From positions 19,490 through 83,489 of the forward strand of contig NZ_LWHQ01000017.1 in the NCBI RefSeq assembly GCF_001653715.1: a stretch of 64,000 nt of DNA, read 5' to 3'. This document shows, in pieces, positions 1-8,679 of the stretch. The position numbers and the translations under genes were made by a program. The notes under the pieces were generated by a model, which saw only the letters and a program-made list of their open reading frames with translations, was not told the DNA's origin and searched no databases. This stretch comes from Methylobacterium platani. GTDB taxonomy: Bacteria; Pseudomonadota; Alphaproteobacteria; Rhizobiales; Beijerinckiaceae. Position 1 is the stretch's first letter, and each line of letters starts with the position of its first letter.

Positions 1-132
1 ATCGTCCGCCCCTATGGTCGGGCCGCGGTCGCGGTGTCGTGTACCGTGACGCTGCAATCGGGCGCTGCTCCAGGTCTCTGATTTTGCCGCATTTTCTTCG
101 CCCGACCGGCGTCCGCTCGGTCGGACAATGCA

Positions 133-1557
133 CTAGGGCGTTGGTCCCCCGATCGGTCGCCCCGCCTCTGGCCCGAGGCCCGCCGCCGCCTCCCGCCGCT
201 CCAGCACCCCCACCGTCCGGAACGCCAGCGCGAGCCCGACCACCCCGAACAGCGCTGAGCCGATCCCCGTCCCGGCGAGCGCGCCTTCCGGCCCGGCGAG
301 ATGCGCGCCCAGCAGCGCCGGCGGCATGGTGCCGAGCGTGGCCCGGCCCCAGTTGAGGGCGCTCGCGGCGAGCGGGAAGCCGAGGTTGTTGAACGAGGCG
401 TTGCCGAGGAAGAGCAGCCCGTTGAAGAACCAGATCGCCCCGCCGGCGAGGCAGAAGAAGCCGAGGAGGTCGGCGCTGGCGCCCTCGAGCCCGAACAGGG
501 CGGTGAGGGGCCCGCGGCCGAGGAACAGGGCGAGCCAGACCGCCGCGACGTAGAGGCCGGTGACGAGCGCGGCGTCGCGCAGGCTCGCCCGCATCCGGTC
601 GAAGCGGCCGGCGCCCCAGTTCTGGCCGAGGATCGGCCCGACCGCGCCCGAGAGCGCGAACAACCCGCCGAAGGCCACCGGGATCACCCGCTCGACCACC
701 GCGTTGCCGGCGACCGTCGCGGTGCCGAAGCCCGCCATGACGTGGGCGAGGAACGCGCTCGCCACCGGCGGGGCGAGGTTGGTGAGCACGGTGGGCAACG
801 CGACGCGCAGGATCGGCCCGGCATCGGTGACGACCGCGGCGAGGCGCGGCCGCGCCACCATCCGGTGGACCCGCACCGCGCCGGAATAGCCCACCCACGC
901 GAAGGCGAGGCGGGCGAGCACGATCGTGACCGCCGCCCCCTCGATGCCGAGCTTGAGGCCGAAGATCAGCAGCGGATCGAGGAGCGCGGTCACGGCGGCG
1001 CCGGCGAGCGTCACGTTCATGCCCCGCCTGGCGTCGCCGACCGCCCGCAGCACGCCCGAGAAGCCCATGCCGAGCGCCATCAGGAGGGTCGAGGGCAGGG
1101 CGATCCACAGGAAGGTGCGGGCCGCCGGCACGGTCTCGGGCGGCGCGCCGATCAAGCCGAGGAACGGGGTGAGGAGCGGCAGCAGCAGGGCCGTCACCAG
1201 GCCCGAGGCGAGGAGCGCCAGGACCAGGGACGAGGCGGCCAGCCGCCGCGCCTCGCCGACGTCGCCGCGCCCGAGCGCCCGCGAGACCAGGGCGCCGACC
1301 GCGATCATCATGCCGATATTGATCGAGACCGCGAAGATCTGGACGATGGTGGCGAAACCGAGCGCCGCCGTCAGCACCGGATCGCCGAGCCGGGCGATGT
1401 AGAGCAGCGACAGGAGGTCGACGACGAAGATCGCCATCAGGCCGACCGAGCCCGTCGCCGCCATCACCACGACGTGGCGCAGGGTCGAGCCGGCGACGAA
1501 GCGGGCGGAGGGGGAAGCGGTGCCGGGGCCGGTCTCCGGCGGGCGCGCCTCACCCAT
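133..1557 (-). CDS. MATE family multidrug/toxin efflux transporter
   Basis: This is a polytopic inner-membrane protein of 474 residues, the usual length for MATE exporters. These proteins expel cationic drugs or metabolites in exchange for Na+ or H+. After a polar N-terminus of about 30 residues come about twelve hydrophobic segments in two similar halves. The first half contains the family-typical stretches ALGFATIVQIFAVSINIGMM and LVSRALGRGD; the second has GNAVVERVIPVAFG and VGPILGQNWGAGR. The ATG start overlaps the end of the upstream antiporter gene by 8 bp, so the two are almost certainly cotranscribed and translationally coupled. The substrate cannot be told from sequence. The MATE assignment is strong. 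Confidence 0.9.
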   Translation of the reverse strand: MGEARPPETGPGTASPSARFVAGSTLRHVVVMAATGSVGLMAIFVVDLLSLLYIARLGDPVLTAALGFATIVQIFAVSINIGMMIAVGALVSRALGRGDVGEARRLAASSLVLALLASGLVTALLLPLLTPFLGLIGAPPETVPAARTFLWIALPSTLLMALGMGFSGVLRAVGDARRGMNVTLAGAAVTALLDPLLIFGLKLGIEGAAVTIVLARLAFAWVGYSGAVRVHRMVARPRLAAVVTDAGPILRVALPTVLTNLAPPVASAFLAHVMAGFGTATVAGNAVVERVIPVAFGGLFALSGAVGPILGQNWGAGRFDRMRASLRDAALVTGLYVAAVWLALFLGRGPLTALFGLEGASADLLGFFCLAGGAIWFFNGLLFLGNASFNNLGFPLAASALNWGRATLGTMPPALLGAHLAGPEGALAGTGIGSALFGVVGLALAFRTVGVLERREAAAGLGPEAGRPIGGPTP

Positions 1558-3409
1558 CGGCGCCGGCCCGCTCGCGGGCGATGATGTCCTCGGTCTCGGG
1601 GTTGAGCCCGTGCGAGGCGTGGAGCGGCGCGGTCAGGGGCTCGGGCTTGATCCGCACCAGGCTGCGCAGGGGGTCGGCCCGGTCGAGGGGCTCGCCGGCC
1701 TGCTGCAGCACCAGCCGGGCGAGGTCGCGCTTGCGCACGTCGTCGACCGTCCGCGCCGCCTCCTCGGCGGGCAGGCCGAGCGCCTCCAGGGTGGCCCGCC
1801 CGAAGGCGAGGGCCGATTCGAAGGTCTCGCGGATCTGGTAGTCGACGTCGCGGCCCATCGCCTCGATCGCCTGGATCCGGTCGAACACCCGCACGTAGGT
1901 GCGGGCGGCCGGGAACTCGGCGTGGATGAGGTCGACGATCTTGAGCGTCGCCTCCGCGTCGTCGATGCAGATGCAGACCACCTCGGCCTTGCCGGCGCCG
2001 GAGGAGCGCAGCACGTCGAGGCGGGTGCCGTCGCCGTAATAGACCCGGAAGCCGAAGCGGGCGGCGCTGCGGATCTGCTCGACGTCCTTGTCGATCACCG
2101 TGACGCTCAGGCCCTGCGCCAGCAGCACCTGGTTGAGGATGTGGCCGAAGCGGCCGAAGCCGATCACCAGGACCCGCGCCTCGGCGCCCTCGATCGCCTC
2201 GTGCTCGGGTTCGAGCGGGGCGGTGGCGCGCCGCGACAGCACCCCGTCGAGGACCTTGGCGCCGATCGGGCCGATCAGCATCGTGATGGCGGCGAGCGCG
2301 ATGGCGAGCCGCCCCGCCGGGCCGTCGACGAGGCCGAGCTCCTGGCCGACCGGCAGCAGCACGAAGGCGAACTCGCCGGCCGGGGCCAGCACGGCGGCGC
2401 CGCGCAAGCCGTCGAGCCAGGACGAGCCGAACAGCCGGAACAGGCCGGCCACCAGCGCGACCTTGATGAGGATCGCCCCCACGGTCGCGACCGACAGGCC
2501 GAGCCAGTTCTGCCCGACGAGCGTCAGGTCGATCGACATGCCGACGCTCATGAAGAACAGGCCGAGCAGCATGCCGCGGAACGGCTCGATATCGGCCTCG
2601 AGCTGGTGGCGGAAGTTCGATTCGGCGAGCAGCAGGCCGGCGAGGAACGCCCCCATCGCCATCGACAGCCCGACCTCTTCCATGATGAGGGCGGTGCCGA
2701 GCACGACGAGGAGGGCGGCGGCCGTCATCACCTCGCGGGCGCCGCTGGCGGCGAGCAGCCGGAAGAACGGGTTGAGGCCGTAGCGCCCGACGAGCACCAC
2801 CCCGATCACCGCCGCCACCGCCGTGCCGGCCGATTGCAGCGCCGTGCCGAGCCAGGCCTCGCCGCCCTCGCCGGTGCCGGTCTGGGCGATGAGCGGCAGC
2901 AGCGCCAGGATGCCGACGATCGACAGGTCCTGGAACAGCAGCACCGCGAAGGCGCGCTGGCCGTAGGGCGCCGCGAGGTCGCGGCGCTCCTCGAGGAGCT
3001 GCAGGGCGACCGCGGTGGCCGAGAGCGCGAGCGCGATGCCGATCACGGTCGCGGCCCCGCCCGACAGCCCGGTGAGGTATCCCAGACCCCCGAGCGCCAG
3101 GGCGCAGAGCCCGAGCTGGAGCGTGCCGAGCCCCAGGATGTCGCGCCGCAGCGAGATCAGCCGCGAGATCTCGAGCTCCAGCCCGACGATGAACAGGAGC
3201 AGCACCACCCCAAGTTCCGAGACGCTGCGGGCGGTCTCCGGCTCGGTGATGAGCGACAGGCCCGACGGGCCGATGACGACGCCGGCCACGAGGTAGCCGA
3301 GCACGGCGCTCTGCCCGAGGAGGCGGAAGATCGGCACGCCGATCACCGCGGCGGACAGGAAGGTCAGGACCGGCGGCAGGAAGCTGGCGTGGTCGGCGGC
3401 GGTCGCCAT
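1550..3409 (-). CDS. CPA2 family K+/H+ antiporter with RCK (TrkA-N) domain, KefB/KefC-like
   Basis: This is a 619-residue monovalent cation:proton antiporter. Residues 1 to about 390 are the membrane exchanger domain with some twelve hydrophobic segments, including the typical GPSGLSLI, VVLLLFIVGLELE and ALALSATAVALQLLEE stretches. From about residue 410 a cytoplasmic RCK/TrkA-N Rossmann domain follows (VLVIGFGRFGHI, then VIDKD and YYGDGTRLDVLRSSG), which binds nucleotide and gates the channel. The build matches KefB/KefC, glutathione-gated K+ efflux systems that protect against electrophiles. Glutathione gating itself is inference. It is the first gene of a two-gene operon with the MATE exporter. 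No KefF/KefG-type partner is nearby. Confidence 0.88.
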   Translation of the reverse strand: MATAADHASFLPPVLTFLSAAVIGVPIFRLLGQSAVLGYLVAGVVIGPSGLSLITEPETARSVSELGVVLLLFIVGLELEISRLISLRRDILGLGTLQLGLCALALGGLGYLTGLSGGAATVIGIALALSATAVALQLLEERRDLAAPYGQRAFAVLLFQDLSIVGILALLPLIAQTGTGEGGEAWLGTALQSAGTAVAAVIGVVLVGRYGLNPFFRLLAASGAREVMTAAALLVVLGTALIMEEVGLSMAMGAFLAGLLLAESNFRHQLEADIEPFRGMLLGLFFMSVGMSIDLTLVGQNWLGLSVATVGAILIKVALVAGLFRLFGSSWLDGLRGAAVLAPAGEFAFVLLPVGQELGLVDGPAGRLAIALAAITMLIGPIGAKVLDGVLSRRATAPLEPEHEAIEGAEARVLVIGFGRFGHILNQVLLAQGLSVTVIDKDVEQIRSAARFGFRVYYGDGTRLDVLRSSGAGKAEVVCICIDDAEATLKIVDLIHAEFPAARTYVRVFDRIQAIEAMGRDVDYQIRETFESALAFGRATLEALGLPAEEAARTVDDVRKRDLARLVLQQAGEPLDRADPLRSLVRIKPEPLTAPLHASHGLNPETEDIIARERAGADG

Positions 3410-3616
3410 CGCGCGGGATTCTCCCGGGTTCGAGGTCGGCTCAAGCCCTCCCTTACCCCGATCGGGGCCGTCCGGCTAACCCGGTCTTCACCGGTCCGGC
3501 GACGGGCATCACGCACGTGCCGCAGGGGAGGTGTCGCTCGCGCGCGCTTTGGATCGGCGCGATTGCGTGGCACAAGAGGTTGACAGGGACAGCCCCGCCT
3601 CGCCACATCCCGGATC

Positions 3617-4618
3617 ATGAGCGCCTCCGTGAACCAGACCGACGCCGGTGCCGCCGCACCCGCGAAGCCGCCCCTCGAGATCCTCCTCTGCGCCCCGCGC
3701 GGCTTCTGCGCCGGCGTGGTGCGGGCCATCGACGTGGTCGAGCGCGCGCTCGCCCTCTACGGCCCTCCCGTCTACGTGCGGCACGAGATCGTGCACAACA
3801 AGTACGTGGTCGAGAGCCTGAAGCGCAAAGGCGCGGTCTTCGTCGCCGAGCTCGACGAGGTGCCGGACGGCAAGGCCCCGGTGATCTTCTCCGCCCACGG
3901 CGTGGCGAAGACCGTGCCGCAGAACGCGAACTCGCGCGGGCTGACCACCATCGACGCGACCTGCCCGCTGGTGACCAAGGTCCACCGCGAGGCCGAGATC
4001 CACCACAAGCGCGGCCGCCACGTGCTGCTCGTCGGCCATTCCGGCCACCCGGAGGTCGTCGGCACCATGGGCCAGCTGCCCAAGGGCTCGATCACCCTGG
4101 TCGAGGATATCGAGCAGATCGAGGCGCTGGAGCCCGAGAGCCGCGACAACCTCGCCTGGGTGACCCAGACCACCCTCTCGGTCGACGACACCCACCACAT
4201 CGTCGAGGCGCTCAAGCAGAAGTTCCCCAAGATCGTCGGCCCGCACAAGGACGACATCTGCTACGCCACCACCAACCGCCAGGAGGCGGTGAAGCAGGTC
4301 GCCCCCCTCGTCGACGCGCTGATCGTCGTCGGCTCGTCGAACTCCTCGAACTCGCAGCGCCTGCGCGAGGTCGCCGAGCGCGTCGGCTGCCCGATCACCC
4401 GGCTCGTCAACCGCGCCGAGGACCTGGACTGGGAGGCCTTCTCCGACATCCGCCGGCTCGGGCTGACCGCCGGCGCCTCGGCCCCCGAGGTGCTGGTGGA
4501 GGAGATCATCGACGCCTTCGCGACCCGCTACGAGGTCACGGTCGACACCGTCTCGACCACGACCGAGGACATGGTCTTCCCGCTGCCGCGCGAGCTGCGC
4601 AGCGAGGCGGCGGAGTAG
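3617..4618 (+). CDS. ispH: 4-hydroxy-3-methylbut-2-enyl diphosphate reductase
   Basis: This is the last enzyme of the non-mevalonate (MEP) isoprenoid pathway, reducing HMBPP to IPP and DMAPP with a [4Fe-4S] cluster in the cytoplasm. The 333 residues carry the three cluster cysteines in family contexts: C31 (GFCAGV), C116 (DATCPLV) and C215 ([11 protein letters not shown]). The substrate-binding histidines lie in [13 protein letters not shown] and GHSGHPE, and the [12 protein letters not shown] signature follows C215. The start ATG gives a short acidic/alanine N-terminal extension of about 19 residues, common in alphaproteobacteria. The palindromic repeat and thrB follow downstream on the same strand. 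Identification is secure. Confidence 0.97.
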   Translation: MSASVNQTDAGAAAPAKPPLEILLCAPRGFCAGVVRAIDVVERALALYGPPVYVRHEIVHNKYVVESLKRKGAVFVAELDEVPDGKAPVIFSAHGVAKTVPQNANSRGLTTIDATCPLVTKVHREAEIHHKRGRHVLLVGHSGHPEVVGTMGQLPKGSITLVEDIEQIEALEPESRDNLAWVTQTTLSVDDTHHIVEALKQKFPKIVGPHKDDICYATTNRQEAVKQVAPLVDALIVVGSSNSSNSQRLREVAERVGCPITRLVNRAEDLDWEAFSDIRRLGLTAGASAPEVLVEEIIDAFATRYEVTVDTVSTTTEDMVFPLPRELRSEAAE

Positions 4619-4665
4619 GGTTAGTACAACCCTCCCGGTCTGGCGTTCGCAGGATGAGGCGCGCT

Positions 4666-4846
4666 CCCCTCTCCCGTGTGGGAGAGGGGCCGGGGGATCG
4701 AAGATCCCGCGTGAGGGTGGCTCGGGTTCCGCAGTGATCCTGAGCCATCGAGCTACGCAGCTCGATGCTGAGTGGCTTATCCTGAACCCGAGCCACCCTC
4801 GCGCGATCTTCGATCGCCCCTACCCCTCTCCCACACGGGAGAGGGG
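4666..4846. repeat. Composite palindromic repeat (REP/BIME-like), copy A
   Basis: A 181-bp imperfect inverted repeat lies between ispH and thrB. Each end is itself a hairpin: 4666-4689 has arms CCCCTCTCCC/GGGAGAGGGG with loop GTGT, and 4823-4846 is the same with loop ACAC. Inside the ends, a stretch containing GAGGGTGGCTCGGGTTC is matched inverted by GAACCCGAGCCACCCTC. The centre holds a 9-bp stem (4746-4754 with 4759-4767, loop ACGC). It carries no gene. Copies B (45911) and C (55577) have the same end design with a slightly different end sequence. It may act as terminator or mRNA stabiliser after ispH. Confidence 0.85.
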
Positions 4847-4918
4847 ATCCCGCGCCTTTTATTGAAGCGCCGATTTTTCGTTCATTCATCCCACCTCTTC
4901 GAGCAAAGCAGAACGGCC

Positions 4919-5893
4919 GTGGCGGTCTACACCGAGGTTCCGGACGAGGCGCTGGCCGCCTTTCTCGCCGCCTACGAGATCGGCGATCTCCTGTCCTACA
5001 AGGGCATCGCCGAGGGGGTGGAAAACACCAACTTCATCCTGCACACCACCACCGGTTCCTACATCCTCACTCTCTACGAGAAGCGGGTGAAGCCGGACGA
5101 CCTGCCGTTCTTCCTCGGCCTGATGGAGCACCTGGCGGCGAACGGCCTCGCCTGCCCGCAGCCGATCCGCACCCGCGACGGCACCACCCTCGGTACGCTC
5201 TGCGGCCGGCCGGCGGTGATCGTGTCGTTCCTGGAGGGCGTCTCGGTGCGCCGGCCGGGGGTCAAGCACTGCCGGGCGCTCGGTGCCGCGCTCGCCGGCC
5301 TGCACGCCGCCGGGGCCGATTTCGCGCTTGCGCGGCCGAACGCCCTCTCGGTCGCGGGCTGGCGCCCGCTCTTCGAGGCGGCGGAGGCCCAGGCCGACCG
5401 GGTCGCGCCGGGCCTCGCCGACCGCACCCGCCAGGATCTGGCGCTCCTCGAGGCATCCTGGCCGCAGGACCTGCCCGGCGGGGTCATCCACGCGGATCTC
5501 TTCACCGACAACGTGTTCTTCCTCGGCGACGAGGTCTCGGGCCTGATCGATTTCTACTTCGCCTGCACCGATTCCTTCGCCTACGACCTGGCGATCTGCC
5601 TCAACGCCTGGTGCTTCGAGGCGGATTACGCATTCAACCGCACCAAGGGCCAGGCGATGATCGCCGCCTACCAGGCGGTGCGGCCGCTCGCGCCCCGCGA
5701 GGTCGCGGCCCTGCCGTTGCTCGCCCGCGGCGCGGCCCTGCGCTTCATGCTGACCCGCCTCGTCGACTGGCTCAACGTGCCCCCCGGCGCCCTGGTCAAG
5801 CCGAAGGACCCGCTCGAATACGACCGCAGGCTCGCCTTCCACCGGAAGGTGGCGGCGGCGGAGGAGTATGGGTGGAGTCCGGTGGCGGTGTAA
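4919..5893 (+). CDS. thrB: Homoserine kinase, APH-fold type
   Basis: It phosphorylates homoserine to O-phosphohomoserine in threonine biosynthesis. The 324 residues show the aminoglycoside-phosphotransferase fold used for ThrB in alphaproteobacteria and pseudomonads: near the N-terminus [13 protein letters not shown] and YILTLYEKR, then the Brenner loop [13 protein letters not shown] around residue 190, followed by [13 protein letters not shown] with the metal-binding Asp. I place the start at GTG 4919 because the family begins with (M)AVYTEV; the longer reading frame from 4772 only adds residues read out of the palindromic repeat. No other threonine gene is adjacent; asd lies far away at 60.5 kb. 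Confidence 0.93.
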   Translation: MAVYTEVPDEALAAFLAAYEIGDLLSYKGIAEGVENTNFILHTTTGSYILTLYEKRVKPDDLPFFLGLMEHLAANGLACPQPIRTRDGTTLGTLCGRPAVIVSFLEGVSVRRPGVKHCRALGAALAGLHAAGADFALARPNALSVAGWRPLFEAAEAQADRVAPGLADRTRQDLALLEASWPQDLPGGVIHADLFTDNVFFLGDEVSGLIDFYFACTDSFAYDLAICLNAWCFEADYAFNRTKGQAMIAAYQAVRPLAPREVAALPLLARGAALRFMLTRLVDWLNVPPGALVKPKDPLEYDRRLAFHRKVAAAEEYGWSPVAV

Positions 5894-5986
5894 GGGGCGG
5901 CTTCCAGCGACGAACGAGTCTTTCCTCATCGACGTTGGTAAGAAAAATCATACCGATGGCACCGATCGTTCGAGGAAGCTCCGATC

Positions 5987-6271
5987 ATGCCTGCCACGAC
6001 CAAGCGGACCTTCAGCCTGCCCGACGAACAATCCCACTCCATCGACAGTCTTGTGGCCTCCGGCACCTATGCGACCGGCAGTGAGGTGGTGCGAGCGGGT
6101 CTGTGAGCCCTGCAGGAGCGCGATGCGGCGGTCGAAACCTGGCTGCGTGACGAGGTCGTGAAGACCGACGACGCGATGGTCAGCGACCCGGGCCGCGGAC
6201 GATCTACGGACGACGTGCGAGCCGGGCTTCGCGCCCGCCATGCCGCTCGGCTGCGGGACGCCGAGCGGTGA
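5987..6271 (+). pseudogene. parD: Broken ParD-type antitoxin (CopG/RHH family), one in-frame stop
   Basis: Read through, this 94-codon frame gives an intact ParD antitoxin: a ribbon-helix-helix N-terminus (KRTFSLPDEQSHSIDSLV), the signature TYATGSEVVRAGL, then ALQERDAAVETWLRDEVV and the toxin-binding C-terminal tail. Codon 40 (6104-6106) is TGA at the place where the family usually has an arginine after RAGL, which fits a CGA-to-TGA change. No frameshift is present. The stop overlaps the GTG start of the parE remnant in a GTGA arrangement, as in working parDE operons. A 39-residue fragment could still be made. Confidence 0.85.
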
Positions 6272-6582
6272 AACGGGCCATCGTCCTCTCGCCGGAGGCC
6301 GAAGCCGATCTGCAGGGCATCTACGACCCTATCGCGGACGGATCCGGGACGACACGCGCCCCCGGCCATGTCGAGCGAATCCCGGCGCATCGCGAGGAAT
6401 TCTCGACCTTTCCGGAGCGCGGATGAAGACGCGACGATCGTCGCCCGGGGTTACGGGTGACCGGGTTCGAGCACCGGGTCACGATCGCATTTCACCTGAC
6501 GATCGACCACGTCGTGATCAACCGGATCCTCGACGCCGGCCGGGACGTCGAGAGGGCTTTCGACGCGGATGATGCGTCGTAG
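6268..6582 (+). pseudogene. parE: Broken ParE-type toxin (RelE/ParE superfamily), one in-frame stop
   Basis: Read through, the 104-codon frame is a full-length ParE toxin: it opens KRAIVLSPEAEADLQGIYD, continues to STFPERG, and after a single TGA at codon 53 (6424-6426) runs on in the same frame through RRDD, PGLRVTGFEHRVTIAFHL and VINRILDAGRDVERAF. ParE toxins poison DNA gyrase. This copy should be inactive since the stop removes the C-terminal beta-strands. It starts at GTG 6268, overlapping the parD stop. The companion parD also has one stop, so the module has decayed by point mutation. Confidence 0.82.
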
Positions 6583-6604
6583 GAGACGGCCGGCCCGACT
6601 GTCC

Positions 6605-7399
6605 TCACAACCGCGCCAGCAGCTCCGCCTTCTTCGCCGCGAACTCGGCCTCGGTCAGCACGCCCTTGCGGTGCAGCTCCGCCAGGCGCTCGATCGTCCC
6701 GAGCACGTCGCCCGTAGGTGCGGCGGCCGGGTGAGCCGGGGGGACGGCCGCGGGCATCGCCGGCGCAGCCTGTGCAATAGGGTCCGTCTCCCGCTCCGGG
6801 GCACCCACCACCGGCAGCTCGTCCAGCCGCACCGGCCCGTGCTGGCTGGTGAAGCTCAGGGAGCGGGACGAGCCCTGCTGCTGCGAGACGCCGCCGATCC
6901 GGTGGTCGCCGGTGTCGTGGAGCGTCACCCGGCCGGCGGTCTTGATCGCGAGGCGGCGGGCCTCGGGGAAGAAGGCGTAGCGGGTGTCGTTCTGCGACCC
7001 GGAGCTGGCCGGCTGGCCGAGGCCGGCCGGCCACCACGAGCCGCCCGAGGACTCGCTCCGGGATCCGCTCCAAGATTCGCTCCAAGGTCCGCTCTCGGAC
7101 CCGTCCGAGCCGGTCCAGCCGAGGTCCTGACTCCGGTTCGATCCCGGGCTGGATCCCGGACTTTCCGCGGCGAGCGGTGCGAGCTCGTCGCAGAGCGCGA
7201 CGACCCGGGCCTTGAGGCCGGCATCGAACATGTCGCCGATCATCGTCATGCCGCCGGCCGACCACTGGCCCATGCCGCCGAGGTCGGGATGGTCGAACTG
7301 CGCCATCCGGCCGTGGCCGCGGGCGAGCGCCTCGAGAAGGTGGCGGACGGCGTCCGGGCCGACGCCGTGGCGGGTGGCGATCGCGTCGAGATCGGGCAT
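6605..7399 (-). CDS. SHOCT domain-containing protein of unknown function
   Basis: The protein has 264 residues and is soluble, with no signal peptide. The N-terminal 65 residues are a conserved-looking helical region (MPDLDAIATRHGV, ALARGHGRMAQFDHPDLGG). Residues about 75-125 are a Ser/Gly/Trp-rich low-complexity stretch encoded by short repeated units near 7055-7150. A beta-rich part follows, containing NDTRYAFFPEARRLAIKTAGRVTLHDTGDHRIGG. The C-terminal 30 residues form a SHOCT domain (LHRKGVLTEAEFAAKKAELLARL), a short helical module often found at protein ends with a suspected oligomerisation role. No function can be given. It stands alone between the dead parDE pair and a glycosyltransferase gene. 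Confidence 0.7.
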   Translation of the reverse strand: MPDLDAIATRHGVGPDAVRHLLEALARGHGRMAQFDHPDLGGMGQWSAGGMTMIGDMFDAGLKARVVALCDELAPLAAESPGSSPGSNRSQDLGWTGSDGSESGPWSESWSGSRSESSGGSWWPAGLGQPASSGSQNDTRYAFFPEARRLAIKTAGRVTLHDTGDHRIGGVSQQQGSSRSLSFTSQHGPVRLDELPVVGAPERETDPIAQAAPAMPAAVPPAHPAAAPTGDVLGTIERLAELHRKGVLTEAEFAAKKAELLARL

Positions 7400-7467
7400 C
7401 GTGGCAACTCGCTCCGGGGGCGGGAGACGGGCTTAGCGCAGTCCCACCCCGGGGGGAACGGCTCGCC

Positions 7468-8634
7468 TCAGCCGAGACCCGGCAGCACCCCGCGCAGGCG
7501 CTCCAGCATCCCCGGCAGCCCCCCGGGCCGGGGCGGCAGGGGCGGGATCGTCGGGGAGAGGTGCCAGGCGCCCGGATCGGCGCGCAGCTCGTGCTCGCGC
7601 AGGGTGGCGATGCGGGCGATCTTGTCGAGAAGCTCGGCGGCCACGACCTCCGGTTGCCGGAAGACGAAGTTGACGGTGAAGCCGTCGCCGGCGTGGCTGC
7701 TCGTCCCGACCGGGTAGTAGTAGTGCGCCTGCGTGCCGGTGATGAGGTCGATCAGCCGGTAGGTCGCGCTCAGCTTGAGCCGGTCGGCAATGGCGATCAC
7801 CCGCCGGCCCGGAGGGGCGAAGAGCAGGGTGTGGAAGGCCGAGCCGTTGGCCCCGAGCACGACCCGGTGGCGGGCGAACAGGCGCACCTGCTCGGGGAAG
7901 CTCAGGAGCTCGGGGTGGACGATCCGCACCCCGTTGGCGGCCAGCACCGCCGTCACCGCCTCCTCGTTGGCGAAGCGCCGGACCCCGTGCGTCAGCCGGG
8001 TCTTCGACAGGTAGACCGGTTGCGGGTCGGCATCGACCTCCTCGGGCGCGTAGTAGCCGCGCCCGATCTCACGGCACAGGTCGGCCAGGACCGGGAAGGC
8101 GTAGTCGTCCTGCTGCAGCGCGGCCTGGGGCACCAGGAGGGTGGGGATCCGCAGGGGCCGCCCGAACGCGGCGAGGTCCATCACGCTCAGGCCCAGCCGG
8201 CCGAGGATCTCCGGGATGAACGGGGTCGCGCCCCAATTCGCGTCGAGCCCCGGCCCGTGGCAGAGCAGGGTCGGGCGCAGGCCCCCATCGCCGCAATCGA
8301 GGAGCGGCCAGAACCGCGCCAGGGTGTTGATGACGAAATGGCCGTAATGCGGGTGGATCGCCCCGACATAGAGGTAGGTGCCCTCCGGCGCCGTCTCGGT
8401 CACCGGGCCCTGGCCCTCCGGCCACTCGGTCGTCTGCCAGGTCGGGATGCGGTCGCCGCCGTGGTGGTCGAGGGATTCGGGCACCATCCGGCCGGCGGCG
8501 TCGAAGATCGCCGGTACCTTGTCGAGATGGGGCACGCGCGCGAGGTAGTGGGCGTTCTCGACCAGGCGCAGGGCCGGTCGGCCCTCCCGCACCTCGGCAC
8601 GGCCGTAGAACGCTTCGCTCCGCTGCAGGATCAT
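7468..8634 (-). CDS. Glycosyltransferase family 61 (DUF563) protein
   Basis: This 388-residue soluble protein resembles the GT61/DUF563 family, whose members add xylose, N-acetylglucosamine or related sugars and occur in capsule and surface-polysaccharide loci of proteobacteria. Features seen are the HPHYGHFVINTLARFWPLLD segment (the family's H..HF...L...WPL pattern), PVYLSKTRLTHGVRRFANEE, HPELLSFPEQVRLFARHRVVLG and the nucleotide-sugar-site-like GANGSAFHTLLFAPPG. No membrane segment is visible. Neighbours give no hint of the acceptor: a SHOCT protein lies downstream and a sensor kinase upstream, both on the same strand. Confidence 0.75.
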   Translation of the reverse strand: MILQRSEAFYGRAEVREGRPALRLVENAHYLARVPHLDKVPAIFDAAGRMVPESLDHHGGDRIPTWQTTEWPEGQGPVTETAPEGTYLYVGAIHPHYGHFVINTLARFWPLLDCGDGGLRPTLLCHGPGLDANWGATPFIPEILGRLGLSVMDLAAFGRPLRIPTLLVPQAALQQDDYAFPVLADLCREIGRGYYAPEEVDADPQPVYLSKTRLTHGVRRFANEEAVTAVLAANGVRIVHPELLSFPEQVRLFARHRVVLGANGSAFHTLLFAPPGRRVIAIADRLKLSATYRLIDLITGTQAHYYYPVGTSSHAGDGFTVNFVFRQPEVVAAELLDKIARIATLREHELRADPGAWHLSPTIPPLPPRPGGLPGMLERLRGVLPGLG

Positions 8635-8679
8635 GCCGCTCTTGTCGGTTCCCGGAGGCCGGTCCTTCGGCGCGGGCCG

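Noticed and set aside
39-356. Possible plus-strand gene at the left edge
   Set aside because: The product is Pro/Arg/Ala-rich and most of it lies antisense to the MATE gene. Positions 1-132 show no gene.
1520-3583. A 687-codon plus-strand open frame
   Set aside because: It is antisense to the CPA2 antiporter gene, whose membrane and RCK motifs are clear; the product is low-complexity.
4772-4918. N-terminal extension of thrB starting at ATG 4772
   Set aside because: The extra 49 codons are read from the palindromic repeat and are absent from the family; GTG 4919 gives the conserved N-terminus.
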